Shown: positions 34,862 to 42,832 of the stretch, one piece after another
Numbering within the stretch: position 1 is the first letter of the stretch
How the letters are laid out: every line of letters starts with the position of its first letter
From: Anaerolineales bacterium UBA6055
GTDB lineage: Bacteria; Chloroflexota; Anaerolineae; Aggregatilineales; Phototrophicaceae
DNA length: 64,000 bases
Reading direction: 5' to 3'
Assembly (NCBI GenBank): GCA_002428985.1
Contig: DIYL01000055.1
Coordinates: 38,327-102,326, forward strand
Translations under genes and position numbers: made by a program
Notes under the pieces: model-generated
Databases searched by the model: none
What the model saw: only the letters and a program-made list of their open reading frames with translations
Told to the model about the DNA's origin: nothing

Positions 34862-36567
34862 GTACAATCGACCCGATTACTTTAGAGGTTATCTGGAATC
34901 GTTTAATTTCGGTCGTTAATGAGCAAGCAGCTGCTTTGATTCATTCGTCTTTTACGACGGTTGTGCGTGAAGCGGGGGATTTATCAGCGGGGGTGTTTGA
35001 TCGCAACGGTAATATGATCGCTCAATCGGTCACAGGGACGCCTGGGCATATCAACACAATGGCAAACTGCGTCAAGAATTATATCGTGCCAAGACATCCG
35101 ATTGATAGCTTACAAGATGGTGATACATTAATTACCAATGACCCGTGGGAAGCATCGGGACACCTGTTTGATCTGACGATCGTCTCGCCTGTGTATTATA
35201 AGGGGCGTGGTGTGGCGTGGTTCGCGAGCACTTGTCATGCTGTTGATATTGGGGGCTTGACGATGGGCGGGGATGCCAAAGAATTGTATGAAGAAGGACT
35301 TGCGATTCCGCTGATGAAATTATTTGATGCGGGCGAACCCAATACGATTCTGTTTGATATTATCCGTGCAAACGTGCGTGTCCCTGACCAGGTGATTGGC
35401 GATATTTACGCACAGCAGGTTGGCAATAACGTCGGGGCAAAAAAGCTAATTGAATTGCTCGATGAATATGATTTACCTGATATTGAAGCTGTCTCGCAGA
35501 TGATTTTGGATCGTACTGAAACCGCTGTCCGCAATGCCATCAAGCAAATTCCTGATGGTACCTATACAAGCGAAGTCATGATCGACGGGTTTGATTCGCC
35601 TGTCACGATAGCTTGTGCGGTAACAGTCGAAGATGATGAATTGACTGTCGATTACGCCGGAACATCTCCCCAGATTAATCGCGGAATTAACGTGGTTCTG
35701 AATTATACGCATGCCTACACGACGTATACACTGATGGCGACGCTTGCTTCCGGTATACCCAATAACGAAGGCGCATTCCGTCCAATTCATGTGACTGCAC
35801 CTGAAGGATCTGTCTTAAATTGTCGCCGTCCTGCACCCGTGAGTGCACGACATCTCATCGGGCATTTTGTCAGCCAACCAATTTTATCGGCGCTCTCGCA
35901 GATTGTCCCTGAAAATGTGATTGCGAATGGATCAGCGGGACTGTGGAATACAATGCTCAACGGCAAATTGCAAGATGATGCGCCATTTGCTTATATTTAT
36001 TTTTCAGCAGGCGGTATGGGCGCTGGACATAATCGTGACGGACTTTCGGCGACTGCGTTCCCTAGTGGCATTATGGGTGTGCCCGTGGAGGCAATCGAAA
36101 CAGCTGCTCCCGTGTTGATGCACCGCCGCGAATTACGACAAGACTCTGGTGGGGCAGGTGAATTCCGAGGCGGATTAGGACAAGAGATGGCGCTCGAAAT
36201 TATTACGGGATTACCTGCGAGTCATTCCTGTATGTACGATCGTACAACGTATCCAGCAGAGGGGCTGAATGGTGGGCAAGCAGGAGCAATCGGTGAGGTG
36301 ATGCTATCTGATGGCACACATCCGCATCCCAAGAGCCATTACACACTCGAATCTGGACAACATGTGGTATTGAGATTACCCGGTGGTGGTGGATTCAACG
36401 CACCATTTTTACGCGACCCGCAACGTGTTTTAGAGGATGTCCGACAAGGATATGTCTCGCTCGAACGGGCAGAAAGCGACTATGGTGTCGTCATCAACTC
36501 GGAAACGATGACGATAGATGAAGAAGCAACACAGGCAAGACGTAAGGAGATGAACAATGCCGACTAA
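34858..36567 (+). CDS. hyuB: Hydantoinase/oxoprolinase B subunit
   Basis: 569 residues. DPITLEVIWNRLISVVNEQA starts the family domain, followed by STTVVREAGDLSAGVFD-like text, GHINTMA, LITNDPWEASGHLFDL, HAVDIGG, and the C-terminal RLPGGGGFNAPFLRDP with QGYVS. This is the full family layout. I start at the ATG overlapping the hyuA stop (ATGA). It acts as a complex with HyuA in the cytoplasm. Its last 11 nt overlap the sarcosine oxidase gene, whose AAGGAG lies inside hyuB. Confidence 0.92.
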   Translation: MSTIDPITLEVIWNRLISVVNEQAAALIHSSFTTVVREAGDLSAGVFDRNGNMIAQSVTGTPGHINTMANCVKNYIVPRHPIDSLQDGDTLITNDPWEASGHLFDLTIVSPVYYKGRGVAWFASTCHAVDIGGLTMGGDAKELYEEGLAIPLMKLFDAGEPNTILFDIIRANVRVPDQVIGDIYAQQVGNNVGAKKLIELLDEYDLPDIEAVSQMILDRTETAVRNAIKQIPDGTYTSEVMIDGFDSPVTIACAVTVEDDELTVDYAGTSPQINRGINVVLNYTHAYTTYTLMATLASGIPNNEGAFRPIHVTAPEGSVLNCRRPAPVSARHLIGHFVSQPILSALSQIVPENVIANGSAGLWNTMLNGKLQDDAPFAYIYFSAGGMGAGHNRDGLSATAFPSGIMGVPVEAIETAAPVLMHRRELRQDSGGAGEFRGGLGQEMALEIITGLPASHSCMYDRTTYPAEGLNGGQAGAIGEVMLSDGTHPHPKSHYTLESGQHVVLRLPGGGGFNAPFLRDPQRVLEDVRQGYVSLERAESDYGVVINSETMTIDEEATQARRKEMNNAD

Positions 36568-37741
36568 TCATTATGATGTGATTGTAGTGGGACTCGGTGC
36601 AATGGGATCAGCTGCACTCTATCAAGCAGCAAAACGTGGCGCAAATGTACTGGGGATTGATCGCTATTCACCCCCACACACATATGGCTCAAGCCATGGT
36701 GATACGCGCATTACCCGTCAAGCGATTGGTGAAGGTGAGATGTATGTCCCATTTGTCAAACGTACCAACGCCATTTGGCAAGAGCTCGAAGACTTAACCA
36801 ATCAAGAGTTGTATCTCAAAACCGGTGGATTAATCATTGCACCAGAGACAGGTGGCGCCGAGTGGCATGTCAGCGGAGATTTTGTCGAACATACTGCCAA
36901 GATTGCAGATAAACACCAGATTGAACATGAAGTGTTGAGCTCTGATGAAACAATGAAGCGTCACCCACTCCTCAAAATGCGATCACAAGACCGTGCATAT
37001 TATGAACCAGATGCAGGTGTGTTGCGACCAGAAGTGTGTATTCAGGTGCAAATTGAACAAGCCAAACATCATGGCGCAACGGTGCATACTTATGAAGCCG
37101 TCACATCATATAAGACGACTGCTGATAGGGTACAAGTTATCACCGATAAAGCTACATACGAAGCGGATAAAATCGTACTATCAGCAGGTGCATGGATGCT
37201 TGATTTAATTATGCCAGAATATCGTAGTGGCTTGGAAGTTTATCGACAGGTAATTTACTGGTTTGAAGCCGACGATATTAATGTGTTTACGGAGTCTAAC
37301 TTTCCCTTTTTGATCTGGATCGGGGACACAGATCAAGACTTCTTCTCAGCATTCCCCACACCAAGAGATGGCATTCAAGGTGTGAAAGTGTTGACGGAAC
37401 ATTATGCAGAAACGACAACACCCGACACACTGGATCGCATTGTAAAACCTGAAGAAATCGCCCATTTATATCAAATGACAACGGACCGTTTACATGGGGT
37501 CACAGATAATCTAGTACATGCGGATGTGTGTATGTATACGATGACACCCGATGAACACTTTCTTATTGATTTTCACCCCGACTCAGATCGGATTGTGATG
37601 GCATCGCCATGTTCGGGGCACGGATTTAAACATTCGGCAGCAGTCGGAGAGACACTTGCTGAACTTGCATTAAATGGACAATCGACATTGGACATCAGCC
37701 AATTTTCACTATCACGACTAGGCACAAAGGAGAGCAAATAG
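36557..37741 (+). CDS. Monomeric sarcosine oxidase-type FAD oxidoreductase
   Basis: 394 residues, the length of monomeric sarcosine oxidase. The FAD motif is VVGLGAMGSAAL, with SSHGDTRITRQA after it. The block CMYTMTPDEHFLIDFHP carries the Cys (325) that binds FAD covalently in Bacillus MSOX, and SGHGFKHSAAVGE is the matching C-terminal motif. Expected reaction: oxidation of sarcosine or other N-methyl amino acids to the amine, formaldehyde and H2O2; N-methyltryptophan oxidase is the main alternative. Being coupled to hyuAB suggests it takes the opened product of an N-methylhydantoin-type ring. Confidence 0.9.
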   Translation: MPTNHYDVIVVGLGAMGSAALYQAAKRGANVLGIDRYSPPHTYGSSHGDTRITRQAIGEGEMYVPFVKRTNAIWQELEDLTNQELYLKTGGLIIAPETGGAEWHVSGDFVEHTAKIADKHQIEHEVLSSDETMKRHPLLKMRSQDRAYYEPDAGVLRPEVCIQVQIEQAKHHGATVHTYEAVTSYKTTADRVQVITDKATYEADKIVLSAGAWMLDLIMPEYRSGLEVYRQVIYWFEADDINVFTESNFPFLIWIGDTDQDFFSAFPTPRDGIQGVKVLTEHYAETTTPDTLDRIVKPEEIAHLYQMTTDRLHGVTDNLVHADVCMYTMTPDEHFLIDFHPDSDRIVMASPCSGHGFKHSAAVGETLAELALNGQSTLDISQFSLSRLGTKESK

Positions 37742-37742
37742 G

Positions 37743-38546
37743 ATGCGTTTTGAAGGAAAAACCGCAGTAATCACAGGTGGTGCAAATGGTATCGGAGCAG
37801 GTTGTACCCGTCGTCTAGCACAAGAGGGCGCGAATATCATGATCGCAGATATTGATGATGCGGGTGCGACTGCGCTCATCGCGGAACTTGACGATGCGGC
37901 TGGAACGGTTCATTATACCAAGACCGATGTGACCAAGCGTGATGCAGTGCAAGCATTATTTGATGCGACAATTGAGGCGTTTGGTGCAGTCGATATTCTA
38001 GTGAATAATGCGGCATATGTGCATAAAGATGGTGCGATTGCGAATTTCCTAGAATATACCGATGAAGCTTGGGAGATAACACTAGGTGTCAATTTGAGTG
38101 GGTTGTTTTACTGCTCGCAGATTGCAGCACGTTTGATGGCAAAACGAGGTCAAGGTGGTGTCATCATCAATATGAGTAGCGGTGGTGCGACCCGTGCCCA
38201 TCGGCATATGTTTGGATATGATACGACCAAAGGCGGTATCGAAGCAGCAACCCGAGCGATGGCACTTGATTTGGCGCACCTTAATATTCGTGCAAATATC
38301 GTTGTTCCGGGTAGTACCAAAGTTGATAATGGTACTGTTGTTAGTGGAAATCCAATCCCACCCTCAGAAACAATCCCATTACCACGTCAGGGTACACCAG
38401 AAGATGTTGCTGGGGCTGTTGCATTTTTAGCATCCGATGACGCATCGTATATTACAGGGTCACGTATTTATGTTGATGGTGGGATGGACGCACAATTACG
38501 CACACCATCAGTCGACTTCCGCTATGATTTTAGCAAATTTACATAA
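37743..38546 (+). CDS. Short-chain dehydrogenase/reductase (SDR)
   Basis: 267 residues: TGGANGIG near 11-18, IADIDD at the second strand (NAD type), NNAA, Ser in INMSSGGA, and YDTTK as the catalytic Y-x-x-x-K. It is 2 nt behind the sarcosine oxidase gene with an AAGGAG site inside that gene, so it is the last gene of the P450-to-SDR operon. The next gene is convergent, 20 nt away. The substrate is unknown. Confidence 0.9.
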   Translation: MRFEGKTAVITGGANGIGAGCTRRLAQEGANIMIADIDDAGATALIAELDDAAGTVHYTKTDVTKRDAVQALFDATIEAFGAVDILVNNAAYVHKDGAIANFLEYTDEAWEITLGVNLSGLFYCSQIAARLMAKRGQGGVIINMSSGGATRAHRHMFGYDTTKGGIEAATRAMALDLAHLNIRANIVVPGSTKVDNGTVVSGNPIPPSETIPLPRQGTPEDVAGAVAFLASDDASYITGSRIYVDGGMDAQLRTPSVDFRYDFSKFT

Positions 38547-38566
38547 TTTTTAACTGACCTAAGGTG

Positions 38567-41500
38567 TTAAGTTGTTAACTCGGACACCTTAGGCGCATAC
38601 ACACAACGAATCCCATAATAATTGCCACGTACACGAGGCACATTATGATAGCGGTAGGCACAGCGGGCATTAAAGCTACCATTGGCGAACGCACCGCTAC
38701 GGATGACACGTCGGAATGTCCCCTGTGGATCGTTATCTTCAGGGTCATTATATGTATCACGCCAACGGGATAAACACCAGTCGTACACATTACCACTCAT
38801 ATCAAGTACGCCGTAGGGCGATGCACCTTGTGAGAAAATTCCAACGGCTGTCGGTTGTCGAATCCCCATCTCGAAGGTGTTGCTCTTTGTCTTGTCAAAG
38901 ATATTGCCATATGGGTAAATGCGCCCATCAACCCCACGGGATGCCTTTTCCCATTCGGTCTCAGTTGGCAAGCGGATTTCATAATCATCACGTAACGGTA
39001 GTGTATCCGCAAGATGGGTGTGCAATCGTTCGTTTAACCAGCGGGTGAAGGCATAAGCTTCATACCAAGAGATACACATCACGGACTGATTAGAGACATT
39101 AAAGATTGCCTTGTCCCCGTTATATTCCGGCCCTTTCCAGTGACGTTCATTCTTGGCATCCCAGCCAGCATCTGTCCAATAGGCTTTGTTGTCGTAACCA
39201 CCATCATCTATAAACGCTTGGTATTGATGATTTGTGATGCCGTTGCGGGCAATCCAATAACTTTGCAAATTGACCTTGGTCTGAGGTGTTTCGTCCTCAT
39301 AGGCACGTGTATCCACCGACCGATCGCTACCCATCGTGAATTCGCCAGCTGGCACACCACACCATACAATATCGGGCACGTCGATTTCTTTTACACGAAT
39401 TACCCGTGCGCCCTTACGTTGATCAGCTGAAAGTAACCCTAGCACACGATAAGCCGAGGCACGCCCAAATGGATGCGGTTCGTCACGCCTCTTGAGTGCG
39501 CCTTCAATCAACAAAGCGCGTGTTTCCGGTTCAACATCCTTAATCGTAAAACCTGCACCGTTGCGGGTAATCACCTGCAACGCGACCTCCGGCGAAACTG
39601 GGGCAAACCAGCGCGCGACACGATTCGCACTGCGGGTGCCATCACCCAGAAATTCACCCAAAATGATACTTGTTTCACGCCAGACCCCTGCATCCCACCA
39701 ACTGGTATCAAATAACTGAGCAGCACGGTCATGTGTGCCAGCAAATTCGTCAGCTTGCATTTTTTCTAAAAGCACCCGTGCGGCAAAATACTCTTGCAAG
39801 AGTTGATGTGCGAACTTAACTGTATCACCCTCCATGCTCAAGATGTTCGCATCGGTTGCCGCTTTCAACAGCATCTCGCTGGTCATTACGTCACGTGCAT
39901 CGTCAGCAGGCATCACCGTTCGTTTTGAATCTTGGAGCACGCGGGCTAACTCGGTTAATGCTTTTTCTATCTCAACCATTTGCGGGAAGGCTTCACCGCG
40001 TCGATTTGCACCTTTGGCTTCTCGCACGAGCATCTGTGAGATAAAAAGTGCAAACAGCTCGGCACGGTTAGCGGGTAGGTGTCCATTACTCTTGCGATAG
40101 GTTCGGCATAACATATCCGCCATATATGGGTTACGAGCAAGTGGGATGAGTCGTGCGCCTGTATGAATCTTGCGCCATGCTTCTTCCAGTTCTCCTCGCA
40201 ATTGTGGAATATCAGCATTTGCATCCCAAAACTTATCAACAATTCGACGACGACGTAATTGTTCCCATAGTTCGAGCAAATTACGAGATCCCCCCATTTC
40301 TTGCCACAATGTATCCCCTAATTCTTCATAGGATAGGCGTTTATTAATGAGCTTGTGAATTGCAGGTAACTCAAGATCATGTAATTTAATTTGTTCAAGA
40401 GGTTTCAGGTCTTTTAATTCATCTTGATAATCACGGACACGGCACGACACCACAAAGTGATCGATGTTACGTAAATACGTGATTAAGTGCTCCATCTGAT
40501 GATTTTTGCGTGGCATCTCATTGAGTGCATCACACAAGATGACGAGTCGTCCCTCGCGTAATAATTTATCGTGATACGGAGCGAGGAAATCCATAGATTG
40601 GCGTACAAAATCGACGAAGCTGCCGCCGTTATATTCATTCAAATAGACAAGAACAGGTACTTTTGCTTGACTAGCGTCGCCTTCTTTGTATGCTTTTGTC
40701 CATGCTTGCATGTAGTCAATGGATAGACGCATGAGCATGAAACTTTTACCACTACCGGGTTCACCAATCAAAACAGCCTTATTCAATCGCATCAGGCGTT
40801 CGCGCACATTTTCTACAAATGATGGAACCTGTTGGGGTGAGATGTGATTCGCATGAATGGTTGTGGTTGCTTGCTCCCAATAGTCATCTTCTTCAAATGG
40901 ATGAACACGAAACGGTTTAGGGCGAGCCAACTGGGTACGATCATGATGCGTTTCATCAGCACTGAGTTCTACAAATCGATTCAAAATGCGGTCATGAATA
41001 TCACCTGTCAACCACTTAAGGTACCCTTCGATTTTGGGAGATACACTAACAGGATTTTTATCCCAGTTGCGCAAATCATTGAGGAACTCGCGTGCAGTCG
41101 TATAGCGACTCGCTGGATCGTGTTCAGTTGCTCGCCACAAAATTCGCAGAATTTCATCTGGGACACTTGGGTGGCGCGGAAGCATATCTTCACAATGAGA
41201 TTTTGCCAAGAGGAAATCGTTTCGTGCTGAATATGGTAATTCTCCTGTTAGCAATTCATACGCGAGGATACCCATCGCATATAAGTCGGTTTGTCGGCTG
41301 AGCGGTTTATTTTCCCATTGCTCTGGTGACATATATCGCCCAGTACCAACAGGTCTTTGTTCACCAGATTCTAGATCCATTGAATCATCCGAAAATACAA
41401 GACCGAAGTCCGCTAGATAGAGCGTTTTTCGATCTTGATCAATCAACATATTTTCAGGTTTTACATCACGATGAATGAGCTTATCGTGACGATCATGTAC

Positions 41501-42382
41501 ATAATCTAGTGCCTGCCCAATCTGCTCAAGCCATTGTAACGCATCTTCGAGTGACAACGGTTCACCTGTAAGTTGCTCGCGTAAGGTTCCGCCTTCTAAA
41601 TAGCGCATAACGACATATAACTGAGAATCCCGTTCGCCGTATGTCCAAATTGGTACGATATGTGGATGGTTAATACGTGCCATGATGCTAATTTCACGTT
41701 TAAACCGTTTTACACGCTGTTCATCGTCGGCAATTTTTTCTTTTAACACCTTGATGGCAACAGGACGACTTGCCCCTAATGGTAATGGCTCTTCCGCCAT
41801 CCACACTTGACCGTTACCGCCCTGACCTAACTCACGGCGTAGAATATATTTATCAACCCATTCATTAGGCTCCCAGACCAATTTGTCCACAAGCTGACGT
41901 TCCGTTTTGATGTTGGCTAATGCTGTCACAATCTGCGCTTTTAGATTTTCTGGTGTTGTGAAAAATCCAATGTGATTGGCTTGGATGCGTTGTTTGAATC
42001 GCTTGAGATCCTCTTCTGCTTCAGTTTCGTAGCGATCAGCTGGCCACGGATATTCATCATTTAAGATGAAGCACAAGCGCGGTATCGGTTTACCTTGCCA
42101 TATGACATGTTCTGCCCAATCATATTCGAGTTCAGTGATGCTCTTGTTATCATAACCATCAGGTCGCCATCCATAACGGTGAGCAAAAATCCCTAGATAA
42201 ATCTCTGCCTGCTCGACCTTTCGTTTACAGACGTTCACAGGATCTTCGCCAGTAACTGACCAGCGTTCCATACCAACCGGTTGAAAGTTAACTTCTAGAA
42301 TCGCATCTACAGCTACCTGACGGTAGTCGGGTAGGTCAATGCTTGTACTACTGATGAAAACATCAATTCGTTCTTTGACCAT
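38567..42382 (-). CDS. DUF4062 - Ser/Thr kinase - NACHT NTPase - FGE-like fusion protein
   Basis: 1271 residues with four modules. Residues 1-95 are DUF4062-like (VFISSTSIDLPDYR, IYLGIFAHRYGW). Residues about 178-440 are a complete protein kinase (GQGGNGQV 186-193, K211, HRDVKPEN 304-311, DFG 325-327). Residues about 500-900 are a NACHT/STAND NTPase (GEPGSGKS 540-547; LVILCDALNE 613-622) with a helical region. Residues about 1000-1265 are an FGE/sulfatase-modifying-factor-like domain (GEFTMGSD, NVYDWC). The two catalytic Cys of true FGE are not in the matching RSGAFANGSFNARC segment, so it is probably a sensing or binding domain. No membrane segment. Likely a signalling or defence switch protein. 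Confidence 0.88.
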   Translation of the reverse strand: MVKERIDVFISSTSIDLPDYRQVAVDAILEVNFQPVGMERWSVTGEDPVNVCKRKVEQAEIYLGIFAHRYGWRPDGYDNKSITELEYDWAEHVIWQGKPIPRLCFILNDEYPWPADRYETEAEEDLKRFKQRIQANHIGFFTTPENLKAQIVTALANIKTERQLVDKLVWEPNEWVDKYILRRELGQGGNGQVWMAEEPLPLGASRPVAIKVLKEKIADDEQRVKRFKREISIMARINHPHIVPIWTYGERDSQLYVVMRYLEGGTLREQLTGEPLSLEDALQWLEQIGQALDYVHDRHDKLIHRDVKPENMLIDQDRKTLYLADFGLVFSDDSMDLESGEQRPVGTGRYMSPEQWENKPLSRQTDLYAMGILAYELLTGELPYSARNDFLLAKSHCEDMLPRHPSVPDEILRILWRATEHDPASRYTTAREFLNDLRNWDKNPVSVSPKIEGYLKWLTGDIHDRILNRFVELSADETHHDRTQLARPKPFRVHPFEEDDYWEQATTTIHANHISPQQVPSFVENVRERLMRLNKAVLIGEPGSGKSFMLMRLSIDYMQAWTKAYKEGDASQAKVPVLVYLNEYNGGSFVDFVRQSMDFLAPYHDKLLREGRLVILCDALNEMPRKNHQMEHLITYLRNIDHFVVSCRVRDYQDELKDLKPLEQIKLHDLELPAIHKLINKRLSYEELGDTLWQEMGGSRNLLELWEQLRRRRIVDKFWDANADIPQLRGELEEAWRKIHTGARLIPLARNPYMADMLCRTYRKSNGHLPANRAELFALFISQMLVREAKGANRRGEAFPQMVEIEKALTELARVLQDSKRTVMPADDARDVMTSEMLLKAATDANILSMEGDTVKFAHQLLQEYFAARVLLEKMQADEFAGTHDRAAQLFDTSWWDAGVWRETSIILGEFLGDGTRSANRVARWFAPVSPEVALQVITRNGAGFTIKDVEPETRALLIEGALKRRDEPHPFGRASAYRVLGLLSADQRKGARVIRVKEIDVPDIVWCGVPAGEFTMGSDRSVDTRAYEDETPQTKVNLQSYWIARNGITNHQYQAFIDDGGYDNKAYWTDAGWDAKNERHWKGPEYNGDKAIFNVSNQSVMCISWYEAYAFTRWLNERLHTHLADTLPLRDDYEIRLPTETEWEKASRGVDGRIYPYGNIFDKTKSNTFEMGIRQPTAVGIFSQGASPYGVLDMSGNVYDWCLSRWRDTYNDPEDNDPQGTFRRVIRSGAFANGSFNARCAYRYHNVPRVRGNYYGIRCVYAPKVSELTT

Positions 42383-42832
42383 GATATATTTATAAACTCT
42401 AGCTATTATCCCGTTTGAATGTTTGTCGATTGGCTCGTTATAATTTAATTATAATTGAGTTAGGTGTAAACACTTCCCAATTAATACCCCATCCACGTAT
42501 GCTTTCGCAATTTATCTTATTTATGAGTCAATATATAACGAATTGCAATGATAATTTCAAATAATATTATATAGGGTCACATGGAATTTTACGAAGAATT
42601 AAGATACGCTATTGGCTCTATCCCTTGTTTTACAATAGAATTTAACTTTAAAATAAAGGTTTAATTAATATTGAATTATATGAAACTATAATCTTAAATA
42701 TTACAAAATTCGAAGAAACCAATCAACTTATTGACATTCTATGATTATATGTTAAACGTTAAAGAAATGTTTCAATGGGTTATTGTAGTAATTAGTAGTA
42801 GTCAGTTTTTTTAAAATCCTTCAGAGGTTGTT
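42383..42832. other. AT-rich 450-bp divergent intergenic region
   Basis: No gene found. This is the shared upstream region of the divergent kinase-NACHT and WD40-GTPase genes, much richer in A/T than flanking coding DNA. It contains a perfect palindrome (42438-42454) and several TATAAT-like stretches, but no promoter I would assign firmly. Confidence 0.6.
42438..42454. promoter_or_regulatory. Perfect 17-bp palindrome, candidate operator
   Basis: TTATAATT, one T, AATTATAA: 8-bp perfect arms, about 56 bp upstream of the kinase-NACHT start. It could be an operator for the nearby LuxR-type HTH protein or another regulator. A/T-only palindromes arise easily in AT-rich DNA. Confidence 0.3.

Noticed and set aside
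38567..39400. FGE-like domain as maturase for the sulfatases
   Set aside because: The two catalytic cysteines are not at the expected place, and the domain is fused to a kinase-NACHT protein.
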